A stretch of DNA of 6,178 nucleotides from Alphaproteobacteria bacterium (GCA_030746295.1 JASLMY010000265.1:1-6178); one strand, 5' to 3'; counted from the first letter of the stretch, positions 1 through 6,065 are shown. The notes: generated by a model not told the origin, from the letters alone. Translations and numbers: made by a program.

Positions 1-630
1 CGCAATTCCCCCTTCGATCACGCGCTTCGGATCTTCACTGTCTCAGGGTTGGCGATCGCCGGCTTCTGGCTCGCCATTCTGCTGCAATTGCTGTTCTCGA
101 TGGAACTCGGCTGGACCCCGTTGCAGGGGCGGATCGACGGCTGGGGGCCGGACCCGATCACCGGTCTCTTCATCGTCGATTCCCTGCTCGTCTGGGATAT
201 GGAGTCGCTCTCAAGCGCGCTCCAGCACATGCTTCTGCCGGCCGCCACGCTGGCCTTCCCGGCCCTGGCGACGATCGTCCGCTTTACCCGTGCCGGTGTT
301 CTGGACGCGGTCAACTCCAACTATGTCCTCTATGAGCGGGCGATGGGCTTCCCGGCCCGGATCATCACCTGGAAGTACATCCTCCGGAACGCGCTGATCG
401 GCACCGTGACCCAGATCGGCCTGATCTTCGGCATCCAGTTCTCGACCGCGGTCGTCGTCGAGGCGGTGTTCGACTGGCCCGGCCTCGGCTCCTATGCGGT
501 CAAATCGATCCTGCAGTCCGACTACAACGCGATCATGGGCTTCACCCTGCTGACGGGCGTCATGTTCATCACCGTCAACCTGATCGTCGACATCACCCAC
601 GGCTTCATCGACCCGCGTGAGAACAGATAG
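1..630 (+). CDS. ABC transporter permease, DppB/OppB-type (5' end missing)
   Basis: Inner-membrane permease subunit of a peptide/nickel-type ABC importer, which forms the translocation path together with the permease encoded next. The frame is open to the left edge with no stop, so the gene begins outside the window; the in-frame TTG at 49 is internal, because the residues before it (FDHALRIFTVSG) continue the family pattern. About 209 residues are seen of a usual 310-340, so roughly the N-terminal third is missing. Visible are hydrophobic segments (AGFWLAILLQLLF; LPAATLAFPALATIV; the last near FTLLTGVMFITVNLIV), the cytoplasmic EAA-type coupling loop around YERAMGFPARIITWKYILRNAL, the family hallmark VFDWPGLGSYAV, and the typical C-terminal IDPR. 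Nine bases separate its TAG stop from the next permease. The substrate cannot be told from this subunit; peptides, glutathione, nickel or opines are all possible. Confidence 0.93.
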   Translation, partial: RNSPFDHALRIFTVSGLAIAGFWLAILLQLLFSMELGWTPLQGRIDGWGPDPITGLFIVDSLLVWDMESLSSALQHMLLPAATLAFPALATIVRFTRAGVLDAVNSNYVLYERAMGFPARIITWKYILRNALIGTVTQIGLIFGIQFSTAVVVEAVFDWPGLGSYAVKSILQSDYNAIMGFTLLTGVMFITVNLIVDITHGFIDPRENR

Positions 631-635
631 GGGGG
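631..635 (+). promoter_or_regulatory. Ribosome binding site of second permease
   Basis: A GGGGG run directly follows the TAG of the first permease and lies 4 nt before the ATG at 640. It is a purine-rich but imperfect Shine-Dalgarno sequence, and it supports that ATG as the start. Confidence 0.5.
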
Positions 636-639
636 ATCG

Positions 640-1503
640 ATGGAAACCGCACGCTTTCTGTTTCGCAAGCTGATCGAGGACCGGGTCGCCATGCTGGGCC
701 TGATCCTGATCATGCTGCTGCTTGCGACGGCGGCACTGGCCCCCTACCTCTCGACCCATCCGGCGGACGTCGCCGAATTCCATCCGCCGATGCGGCTTCT
801 GGGTCCCAGCGCCGACAACTGGTTCGGCACCGACCGGATGGGCAGCGACATCTATAGCCGCATCCTGTTCGGGGCCCGCATCACCATCTCCATCGCGGTG
901 ATCGCGATCAGCGTTTCTGTGCTGATCGGGGTACCGATCGGCCTCCTCGCCGGCTACTACCACGGCTGGCTGTCGGACATGCTGATGCGCGTCTCCGACA
1001 TCTTCCTGGCGGTGCCCCAGATCGTGTTGGCGATCGCCATCGCGCAGACCCTGGGGCCCTCGATCGAGAACATCATCCTCGCTCTTTCCGCCACGTACTG
1101 GCCATTCTGGGCCCGGCTCGTCTATGCCGAAACGCGGTCGATCCAGAACGAGATATTCATCGAGGCCTCGATCGCTTTGGGCGCCTCGCCATGGCGCGTC
1201 ATGGTGCTGCACATCCTGCCCAACATCTCCTCCTCGATCATCGTTCGCACCACGATCGGCATGGGCGGCACGATCCTGACCGCGGCGACGTTGGGCTTTC
1301 TCGGCCTCGGCGCGCCGGCGCCGTCGCCCGAATGGGGCCGGATGATCTCGGAAAGCCGCGAGTTCCTGCCCGAGGCCTGGTGGTACGCCACCGCTCCCGG
1401 CATCGCCATCTTCCTGGTGGTGATGGGCTTCAACCTGTTGGGCGATGGCCTGAGAGACATCCTCGACCCCCGCATCCGCCGGAGCCACCGCCATGACGGA
1501 TGA
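640..1503 (+). CDS. ABC transporter permease, DppC/OppC-type
   Basis: Second inner-membrane permease of the importer, 287 residues, full length for the family (usually 275-310). It has the OppC-type N-terminal membrane segment (residues about 17-37), the conserved periplasmic-side stretch NWFGTDRMGSDIYSRILFGAR (60-80), further membrane segments near 82-106, 117-138, 143-160, 205-223 and 253-270, and an EAA coupling loop EASIALGASPWRVMVLHILPN (175-195) that would contact the ATPases. The C-terminal GDGLRDILDPR is a family hallmark. The ATG at 640 is preceded by a GGGGG ribosome binding site, and the protein begins in the usual way just before the first membrane segment. The gene starts 9 nt after the first permease and overlaps the first ATPase by 11 nt, so the genes are evidently co-transcribed. 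The substrate is unknown. Confidence 0.95.
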   Translation: METARFLFRKLIEDRVAMLGLILIMLLLATAALAPYLSTHPADVAEFHPPMRLLGPSADNWFGTDRMGSDIYSRILFGARITISIAVIAISVSVLIGVPIGLLAGYYHGWLSDMLMRVSDIFLAVPQIVLAIAIAQTLGPSIENIILALSATYWPFWARLVYAETRSIQNEIFIEASIALGASPWRVMVLHILPNISSSIIVRTTIGMGGTILTAATLGFLGLGAPAPSPEWGRMISESREFLPEAWWYATAPGIAIFLVVMGFNLLGDGLRDILDPRIRRSHRHDG

Positions 1504-2551
1504 GCTGCTGACGGTGCACGACCTCAAGGTCAGCTTCGGCACCGAGGGCGGCCTGGCGCGGGTCCTCGACAACGTCAACCTAGGCATGCGCGCCGGCGAA
1601 ATCGTCGGTCTCGTCGGCGAGAGCGGTTGCGGCAAGACGACGTTGGCACGCACCATTCTCGGCGTGCTGCCGGAAAACTCGGCTCGGATCGAAGGCGGCA
1701 CGATCCATTTCCAGGGCCGCAATCTGCTGCAGCTCGGCCCGGCGGAAATGGCGGCAACGGTCCGCGGCCGCGAAATCACCTTCATCCCGCAGGACCCCTA
1801 CAGCTCGTTCAACCCCGTCTTCACCGTCGGCACCCAGATCATGGAGCTGATGAAGTGGAAGTCGCCAGAGGCGCGCGGCGAGGGCAAAGGCGGCGGCGAG
1901 GGCAAGGCCGCCGGCATACTGGGGCGCTATCCACGCCAGCGCTATCGGACCGACCGCGAGCGCGTCATCGAGCTGTTGAACGTCGTGCAGTTGCCGCAAC
2001 CGCAAGAGATCCTACGCAAATACCCCCACGAGCTGTCGGGCGGCCAGCGCCAGCGCCTGATGATCGCGATGGCGCTGTTGCCGGAGCCGAAGTTGATCAT
2101 CGCCGACGAGCCGACTACAGCCTTGGACGTCACCATCCAGGCGCAGATCTTGAAGCTGGTGCGCCGCCTGGCGACCGAGCGTGGCGTCGCCGTGCTGTTC
2201 ACCACCCACGACCTCGGCACGGCGTACGAGATCTGCGATACGGTGACGGTGATGTATGCCGGCCAGGAGATGGAGGCTGCCCCAAGCGACGGCTTCTTCA
2301 CCCGGCCCTCGCATCCCTATACCAAGCGGCTCTTGGAGAGCCTGCCGAGCCACGAGCACGGCATCCGCGGCATCGAGGGTGAGATCCCGACGCTAATCGA
2401 CCCGCCGGCGGGCTGCCGCTTCCATCCGCGTTGCGAGTTCGCCGACGGCGATTGTCGCGACGCCCGCCCGCAGCCGAGCACAGTGGCCGAGCGGCATATG
2501 GTGCGCTGCTTCCACCCGGTGACGAGCCTGCCCCGAGAGGCCGCACAGTGA
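1493..2551 (+). CDS. ABC transporter ATP-binding protein, DppD/OppD-type
   Basis: First of two nucleotide-binding subunits that power the importer on the cytoplasmic face; 352 residues. Motifs in order: Walker A GESGCGKTT (42-50), Q-loop Q100 in IPQDPYSSFNP, signature LSGGQRQR (181-188), Walker B LIIADEP (201-207) with catalytic E206, and H-loop H239 in TTHD. The C-terminal Oligo_HPY-type tail carries four cysteines (C308, C314, C321, C339); in related peptide-transporter ATPases this tail is reported to bind a 4Fe-4S cluster. The ATG at 1493 overlaps the upstream gene by 11 nt and has GGAG at 1481-1484, 8 nt upstream. Oddity: residues about 124-152, between Q-loop and signature, form an extra hydrophilic Gly/Lys/Glu-rich insert with a duplicated GEGK unit. 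All catalytic motifs are intact, so the protein should be active. Confidence 0.95.
   Translation: MTDELLTVHDLKVSFGTEGGLARVLDNVNLGMRAGEIVGLVGESGCGKTTLARTILGVLPENSARIEGGTIHFQGRNLLQLGPAEMAATVRGREITFIPQDPYSSFNPVFTVGTQIMELMKWKSPEARGEGKGGGEGKAAGILGRYPRQRYRTDRERVIELLNVVQLPQPQEILRKYPHELSGGQRQRLMIAMALLPEPKLIIADEPTTALDVTIQAQILKLVRRLATERGVAVLFTTHDLGTAYEICDTVTVMYAGQEMEAAPSDGFFTRPSHPYTKRLLESLPSHEHGIRGIEGEIPTLIDPPAGCRFHPRCEFADGDCRDARPQPSTVAERHMVRCFHPVTSLPREAAQ
1877..1912 (+). repeat. In-frame 18-nt tandem duplication inside the first ATPase gene
   Basis: GGCGAGGGCAA occurs at 1877-1887 and again at 1895-1905, a period of 18 nt, so the protein reads GEGKGG then GEGKAA (residues 129-140). The period is a multiple of three, so the frame is kept. 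It looks like a small in-frame duplication in a surface loop of the helical domain. Confidence 0.6.
2535..2540 (+). promoter_or_regulatory. Ribosome binding site that decides the GTG start of the second ATPase
   Basis: GAGAGG lies 7 nt before the GTG at 2548, inside the last codons of the first ATPase gene. The start codon overlaps the upstream stop as GTGA. This supports GTG 2548 over the further-upstream TTG at 2431, which would add 39 residues of arginine-rich shadow sequence. Confidence 0.65.
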
Positions 2552-3552
2552 CGTTGCGCGGCAACAGCGGGGCCGGTCCGGCCGTGGACGCAGCGACAAT
2601 CCTCGAGGTCCGCGATCTCGCCAAGTACTTTCCCATCCGCAACGTCTGGAAGCGCCGGATCGGCTGGCTGAAGGCGCTCGACCAGGTTTCCTTCGCCGTC
2701 GACCGCGGCGAGATCCTGGGCATCGTCGGGGAGAGCGGCTGCGGCAAGTCGACCCTGGGCAAGACATTGATGGGGATTCATCCGCCGACCGCCGGCGAGA
2801 TCGTCTTCGAAGGCGCCGACATCGCCGGCGCCAAGCCGAACGAGGACCGCGCGCGCCGCCGACACCTGCAATATTCCTACCAGGATCCGGGCGCCTCGCT
2901 GGACCCGCGCTGGAAGATCCGCCGCTCGCTACAGGAGCCGCTCGTCATCCATACCAAGCTGACGAGCCAGGAGCGTGACCAGCGAGTGGTGGACATCCTG
3001 GACGCCGTCGGCCTGCCGCCGGGCCACCTCGACCTCTATCCGCACGAGATCTCCGGCGGTCAGCAACGGCGCGTCGGCCTGGCCCGAATCCTGACCCTGC
3101 AGCCGAGCCTGATCATCCTCGACGAGCCGACTTCTGGTCTGGATGTCTCGGTGCAGGCGACGATCCTGAACCTCTTTCTCGACCTGCAGAAGCAGTTCAA
3201 CCTGACCTATCTCTTCATCAGCCACGACTTGTCCGTGGTTCGCATGATCTGCGACCGCACCGCGGTCATGTATCTCGGCAAGATCGTCGAGTTCGGCGAC
3301 ACCAAGACCATCTTCGAGAACCCCCGCCACCCCTACACGCGGTCGTTGCTGTCGGCGATTCCCGAGATCGGCGGCCGGCGCATCACCGACGACTTCTGGC
3401 TCGAGGGCGAGCCGCCCGATCCCGGCGACCTGCCGTCGGGATGCCGCTTTCGCACCCGTTGTCCGATGGCGCGGGCCGACTGCGCCGAGTCCGAGCCGCC
3501 GCTCAAAAGCGACCACAAAAGCCAAGAAGTGGCCTGCTTCTACGCCGACTGA
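2548..3552 (+). CDS. ABC transporter ATP-binding protein, DppF/OppF-type
   Basis: Second nucleotide-binding subunit of the same importer; 334 residues from the GTG at 2548, normal for OppF/DppF. The frame is open further upstream, but that sequence is low-complexity Arg/Pro and overlaps the first ATPase, and the GTGA overlap with a ribosome binding site fixes the start. Motifs in order: Walker A GESGCGKST (61-69), Q-loop Q112 in YQDPGASLDPRW, signature ISGGQQRR (168-175), Walker B LIILDEP (188-194) with E193, and H-loop H226 in ISHD. KYFPIR near the N-terminus and GWLKALDQVSF (39-49) are OppF/DppF hallmarks. The C-terminal tail has four cysteines (C299, C305, C312, C330), matching those in the first ATPase. 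The signature is slightly unusual: QQRR replaces the common QRQR. It is the last gene of the visible operon; the next gene is convergent. Confidence 0.95.
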   Translation: MTLRGNSGAGPAVDAATILEVRDLAKYFPIRNVWKRRIGWLKALDQVSFAVDRGEILGIVGESGCGKSTLGKTLMGIHPPTAGEIVFEGADIAGAKPNEDRARRRHLQYSYQDPGASLDPRWKIRRSLQEPLVIHTKLTSQERDQRVVDILDAVGLPPGHLDLYPHEISGGQQRRVGLARILTLQPSLIILDEPTSGLDVSVQATILNLFLDLQKQFNLTYLFISHDLSVVRMICDRTAVMYLGKIVEFGDTKTIFENPRHPYTRSLLSAIPEIGGRRITDDFWLEGEPPDPGDLPSGCRFRTRCPMARADCAESEPPLKSDHKSQEVACFYAD

Positions 3553-3583
3553 CGGCGGCCGGCGCGGCTTCGGGGAGTCCCGT
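3553..3583. other. Short convergent intergenic gap, no clear terminator
   Basis: The transporter operon and the deacetylase gene end 31 nt apart, facing each other. The gap is G+C-rich with short self-complementary pieces (GCCGGC), but there is no strong stem followed by a T-run on either strand. I see no convincing intrinsic terminator, so termination may be Rho-dependent or the two transcripts may overlap. Confidence 0.5.
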
Positions 3584-4501
3584 TCAGGCGTTGTCGAGGC
3601 AGTAGCGCGCCACCTCGGCGTGGGTCGCGAACCAGACGTCTGGATGCGAGCGGATGTAGCGGATCAGCTCCTCCAGCAGGGCGACGCGCGAGCGGTGACC
3701 GATAATGTGGGGATGCATGGTCAGCAGGAACAGCCCCTCTTCCTCGTAGGCGCCGTCGAACTCGGCCATGAAGATCTCCAGCACCGCCGACGGCGGGGTG
3801 TAGGGCCTCAACGCCGAGAAGCGGTCCATGTTGAAATAGACCGCGTCGTCCTTGATCCACTCCACCGGCAGCTCGACCATGCCCGTCGGCTCGCCGTCCT
3901 CGACCAGCTCGTAGGGCTCGTCGTCGGCCATCAGCGAGGAATCGTAGAGCAGGCCCATCTCCCGGCTGATCGCCAGGGTGTTGTCGCTGAAGTCCCAAGA
4001 CGGCGTGCGGATGCCGACCGGGCGCTGGCCTGAGATTTCTTCCAGGACGTCGGCGGCCCGCATCTGCAAATCACGCTCGTCGGCCGGCGGCAGCTGGCTG
4101 TTGCGCTCGTGGATCCAGCCGTGGATGCCGATCTCGTGGCCTTCGTCGGCCAGGCCGCGTTGCTCGTCGGGATGCAGCTTGGCGACCACGGCAGGGACGA
4201 AGAAGCTGGCCCGGATGTCGTATCTTTCCAGCAGGCCACGAATACGGGGAATGGCCGCGCGAGCGCCGTACTGGCCTTGGCTGAGCTTGCCCGGCGAGGT
4301 CTCGCCCCAGCGGAGCGTCGTCGACTCGTGATCGGAATCGAACGACAGCGCCACGGCGCAGCGGGCGCCGTCCTTCCATTGCGTCGGCTTCAGCGAGCGT
4401 CCGGCCCTGACCTTGTCTACGATGGCACGCCAGCGCTGCTCCTGCCATTGCCAGGGAAGCTCGTCGTCGCGCGGTGCATCGGGCACGTTGGCTGTGGTCA
4501 T
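3584..4501 (-). CDS. NodB-fold polysaccharide deacetylase / amidohydrolase, HpPgdA/PuuE-type
   Basis: Predicted metal-dependent hydrolase of C-N amide bonds (carbohydrate esterase 4 / NodB fold), 305 residues. Motif 1 is FDSD (D55 likely base, D57 likely metal ligand), motif 2 HGWIH (metal ligands H127, H131), motif 3 RTPSWDFS (165-172), and motif 5 TMHPH (H263). ELPVEWIKDD (210-219) and the overall layout resemble Helicobacter PgdA (HP0310), PuuE allantoinase and bacterial cyclic imidases more than secreted chitin deacetylases. There is no signal peptide or membrane segment, so it should act in the cytoplasm, which argues against cell-wall polymer as substrate. Start: ATG at 4501 with GAGGGAGGG 5 nt upstream; the longer open frame back to 4762 runs through the promoter region and is unlikely. 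It converges on a peptide-type ABC operon, so it may process an imported amide, imide or ureide (inference). The fold is confident; the substrate is not known. Confidence 0.92.
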   Translation of the reverse strand: MTTANVPDAPRDDELPWQWQEQRWRAIVDKVRAGRSLKPTQWKDGARCAVALSFDSDHESTTLRWGETSPGKLSQGQYGARAAIPRIRGLLERYDIRASFFVPAVVAKLHPDEQRGLADEGHEIGIHGWIHERNSQLPPADERDLQMRAADVLEEISGQRPVGIRTPSWDFSDNTLAISREMGLLYDSSLMADDEPYELVEDGEPTGMVELPVEWIKDDAVYFNMDRFSALRPYTPPSAVLEIFMAEFDGAYEEEGLFLLTMHPHIIGHRSRVALLEELIRYIRSHPDVWFATHAEVARYCLDNA

Positions 4502-4506
4502 CGCAT

Positions 4507-4515
4507 CCCTCCCTC
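4507..4515 (-). promoter_or_regulatory. Strong ribosome binding site of the deacetylase gene
   Basis: On the minus strand GAGGGAGGG ends 5 nt before the ATG at 4501. It fixes the start and separates it from an out-of-frame ATG 5 nt further upstream (complement of 4504-4506). Confidence 0.7.
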
Positions 4516-4571
4516 GTCTGCCATCGACAGGGCCCCTCGAGGCACCCGTCGTGGCGATATGGTCCCCGATG

Positions 4572-4601
4572 ATTATTCCCCTCGCCGGCCCGGCCTGTCC
4601 A
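4572..4601 (-). promoter_or_regulatory. Candidate sigma70 promoter of the deacetylase gene
   Basis: On the minus strand TGGACA (4601-4596, 5 of 6 matches to TTGACA) is followed after 18 nt by AATAAT (4577-4572, 5 of 6 matches to TATAAT). The AT-rich -10 stands out in this G+C-rich interval. The predicted start is near 4565, giving a leader of about 64 nt before the ATG at 4501. This is motif matching by eye only. Confidence 0.45.
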
Positions 4602-4619
4602 GCGCCGCCTCCAATCGGG

Positions 4620-4638
4620 CGTATCCGCTTCCGATACG
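4620..4638. promoter_or_regulatory. Inverted repeat CGTATC-N7-GATACG, possible operator
   Basis: Perfect 6-bp arms (4620-4625 and 4633-4638) are separated by 7 nt. The repeat lies about 47 nt before the radical SAM start and just upstream of a weak -10-like TAGACT (4645-4650), so a protein bound here would cover the -35/spacer region. The arm spacing suits a dimeric regulator, but there is no T-run to make it a terminator. The regulator is unknown. Confidence 0.35.
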
Positions 4639-4644
4639 GGGCGG

Positions 4645-4650
4645 TAGACT
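4645..4650 (+). promoter_or_regulatory. Weak candidate -10 for the radical SAM gene
   Basis: TAGACT matches TATAAT at 4 of 6 positions, and the predicted start would be near 4657, 28 nt before the ATG. No recognisable -35 lies 16-18 nt upstream; the inverted repeat is there instead. The promoter may need an activator or use another sigma factor. Confidence 0.2.
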
Positions 4651-4684
4651 GGCCCCGATCGACGTCGTGGGCGAGAGCGCGACG

Positions 4685-5905
4685 ATGAACGCATTCGACC
4701 AAAGCCGGATCTGGGACGACCCCGCGATCCGGCAGGCGCTGGCCTGGTACCGCGAGGTCCAAGCCAACCGCAAGCCGGCGAAATTCCGGATCGCCGCCAC
4801 GATCCCCATCGCCATCTCGCTAAGAGCGGCCTCGGAAGAGGCGCTCTGGGACGCGCTCGAGGACCGCACGGCGGCATTTCTCGAACGATGGCGCGCGATC
4901 AAGGACGGGACCGCTCGCTTGGCCTCGCAAACCGAGGGCCCGAACCTGCTCGATCTTTGTCATGCGCTCGCCGGGCGCATGCTCCGCCACTGCAATTTCT
5001 GCCAATGGGACTGCGGCGTCGACCGGACCGGTGCCGGCAAGCTCGGCGCCTGCAAGCTCACCGACGAGAGCCGCGTCAGCTGCTACTTCCCGCACCGGGG
5101 CGAGGAGCTGATCTATCGAGGCAGCCACGGCTCGGGCACGGTCTTCTTCACCTCATGCAACATGCGCTGCGTCTTCTGCCAGAACGGCGACATCAGCACC
5201 GACAAGGACAACGGCGCGGTCACCGACAGCCGCACGCTCGCGGCGATGGCCTGGCGGCTGCGCCTGGGCGGCTGCCACAACGTCAACTGGGTCGGCGGCG
5301 AGCCGACGATCCATCTGCACCGGATCGTCGATGCGATCCGCATCTTGGGCAACGAGGCGGAGAGCCTGGATGGCGGCAGCCTCGACGGGCTGCCGGAATG
5401 GGCCGGCTATCATGGCGCCTTCAACGTGCCCATGCTCTGGAACAGCAACTTCTTCATGACCGTGGCGGCGATGCGGATCCTGCGGCTCTTGACTGATGTC
5501 TGGCTGCCGGATTTCAAGTTCGGACCGGGCCGTTGCGCCATCGGTCTTTCCAGAACGCCCCGCTATTGGGAGACCGTGACCCGGAATCTGGCCTTGCTTG
5601 GCCAGTGGGGCGAAGACCTGACGATCCGCCATCTGGTGATGCCGAACCACGTCGCCTGCTGCACCGAGCCGATCCTGGAATGGCTGGCCGAGACGCTGCC
5701 CAACGCCCCCGTCAATATCATGGACCAGTACCACCCCGATACCTTCACCGATCCGGCGAGCCCCCGATACCAGACCCGCTACGAAGAACTGGCCAGACGC
5801 CCCAGCCGCGCCGAGATCGTGCAAAGCCACCGGATCGCGCGGGACAACGGTCTCCCCTTCGAGACTGTGACGCGCGAGCGACGCTTCCTGGGAATCGGGG
5901 ACTAG
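4685..5905 (+). CDS. Radical SAM protein, PflX-like (COG1313-type)
   Basis: Predicted S-adenosylmethionine radical enzyme of 406 residues; its reaction is unknown. The CxxxCxxC motif (C158, C162, C165; CNMRCVFC) would hold the 4Fe-4S cluster that cleaves SAM. GGEP (204-207) fits the SAM-binding GGE motif, and LPDFKFG (275-280), IRHLVMPN (314-321) and DQYHP (347-351) correspond to conserved PflX-family blocks. Before the core lies CNFCQWDC...GACK (C103, C106, C110, C123), a family-typical second cysteine group that may bind another metal or Fe-S centre. Residues 1-90 are a helical, mostly polar N-terminal extension without a signal peptide. Start: ATG 4685 with GAGAG 7 nt upstream; GTG 4667 is an alternative. 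The open frame back to 4109 overlaps the deacetylase gene and is a shadow. The gene is divergent from the deacetylase and followed by a universal stress gene. PflX has no established function despite resembling pyruvate formate-lyase activases. Confidence 0.9.
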   Translation: MNAFDQSRIWDDPAIRQALAWYREVQANRKPAKFRIAATIPIAISLRAASEEALWDALEDRTAAFLERWRAIKDGTARLASQTEGPNLLDLCHALAGRMLRHCNFCQWDCGVDRTGAGKLGACKLTDESRVSCYFPHRGEELIYRGSHGSGTVFFTSCNMRCVFCQNGDISTDKDNGAVTDSRTLAAMAWRLRLGGCHNVNWVGGEPTIHLHRIVDAIRILGNEAESLDGGSLDGLPEWAGYHGAFNVPMLWNSNFFMTVAAMRILRLLTDVWLPDFKFGPGRCAIGLSRTPRYWETVTRNLALLGQWGEDLTIRHLVMPNHVACCTEPILEWLAETLPNAPVNIMDQYHPDTFTDPASPRYQTRYEELARRPSRAEIVQSHRIARDNGLPFETVTRERRFLGIGD

Positions 5906-5965
5906 CACGCGCATCGCTCCGCCGCCGGGTCGACACTTATTGCCGACGGTCGCTTTGCACTCGGG
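5906..5965. other. Intergenic stretch after the radical SAM gene, no clear terminator
   Basis: These 60 nt hold no start codon with a good ribosome binding site and no G+C-rich stem followed by Ts. Read-through from the radical SAM gene into the Usp gene is therefore possible in addition to the separate promoter downstream. Confidence 0.4.
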
Positions 5966-5979
5966 TTGACCTGCATCAA
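5966..5979 (+). promoter_or_regulatory. FNR/FixK-type binding site (anaerobox)
   Basis: TTGAC-CTGC-ATCAA matches the FNR/FixK/ANR consensus TTGAT-N4-ATCAA at 9 of 10 defined positions. Its centre, 5972.5, is 41.5 bp upstream of the start predicted from the -10 at 6001-6006, exactly the class II activator position. FNR-family proteins activate such sites under low oxygen or in the presence of nitrogen oxides. Which family member binds cannot be told from the site. Confidence 0.7.
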
Positions 5980-5997
5980 AGGCGCCGGCGCAGCCTC

Positions 5998-6006
5998 TGT
6001 TAGAAT
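5998..6006 (+). promoter_or_regulatory. Extended -10 of the universal stress gene promoter
   Basis: TG-T-TAGAAT combines the extended -10 TGn element with a hexamer matching TATAAT at 5 of 6 positions. The predicted start is A6014, leaving a leader of about 62 nt. The place where a -35 is expected (about 5978-5983, AAAGGC) does not match consensus and is partly covered by the FNR-type site, as is usual for activator-dependent promoters. Confidence 0.55.
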
Positions 6007-6065
6007 TCGCTCCAATGGCTGAGGTTCGACGGAGACAAGGACGCCCAGTCTGGGAGGCACACCAC

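Noticed and set aside
211..1785. Very long minus-strand open frame (524 codons) opposite the permease genes
   Set aside because: It lies antisense to three clearly recognisable ABC genes, its translation is Arg/Asp/Gln-rich low-complexity sequence without a recognisable fold, and such frames are expected in G+C-rich DNA.
2431..2547. Upstream extension of the second ATPase frame
   Set aside because: It is an arginine-rich shadow of the first ATPase's C-terminal tail; the GTGA overlap with GAGAGG upstream gives a normal-length protein.
3553..3583. Possible bidirectional terminator between the convergent genes
   Set aside because: Only short, mutually exclusive G/C pairings can be drawn, with no T-run on either side.
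4535..4542. Palindrome CCTCGAGG in the deacetylase leader
   Set aside because: At eight bases of mostly G/C it is expected by chance, and it is not placed against a promoter element in a way that suggests a function.
4109..4684. Upstream extension of the radical SAM frame, which would give a 598-residue protein
   Set aside because: It overlaps the deacetylase gene antisense and the divergent promoter interval, and has no ribosome binding site or recognisable domain; ATG 4685 fits better.
4502..4762. Upstream extension of the deacetylase frame on the minus strand
   Set aside because: It crosses the promoter region and the start of the radical SAM gene, while a strong ribosome binding site sits just before ATG 4501.
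5982..5991. 10-bp palindrome GCGCCGGCGC between the FNR-type site and the -10
   Set aside because: Short all-G/C palindromes are common in such G+C-rich DNA; without conservation there is no reason to call it an operator.
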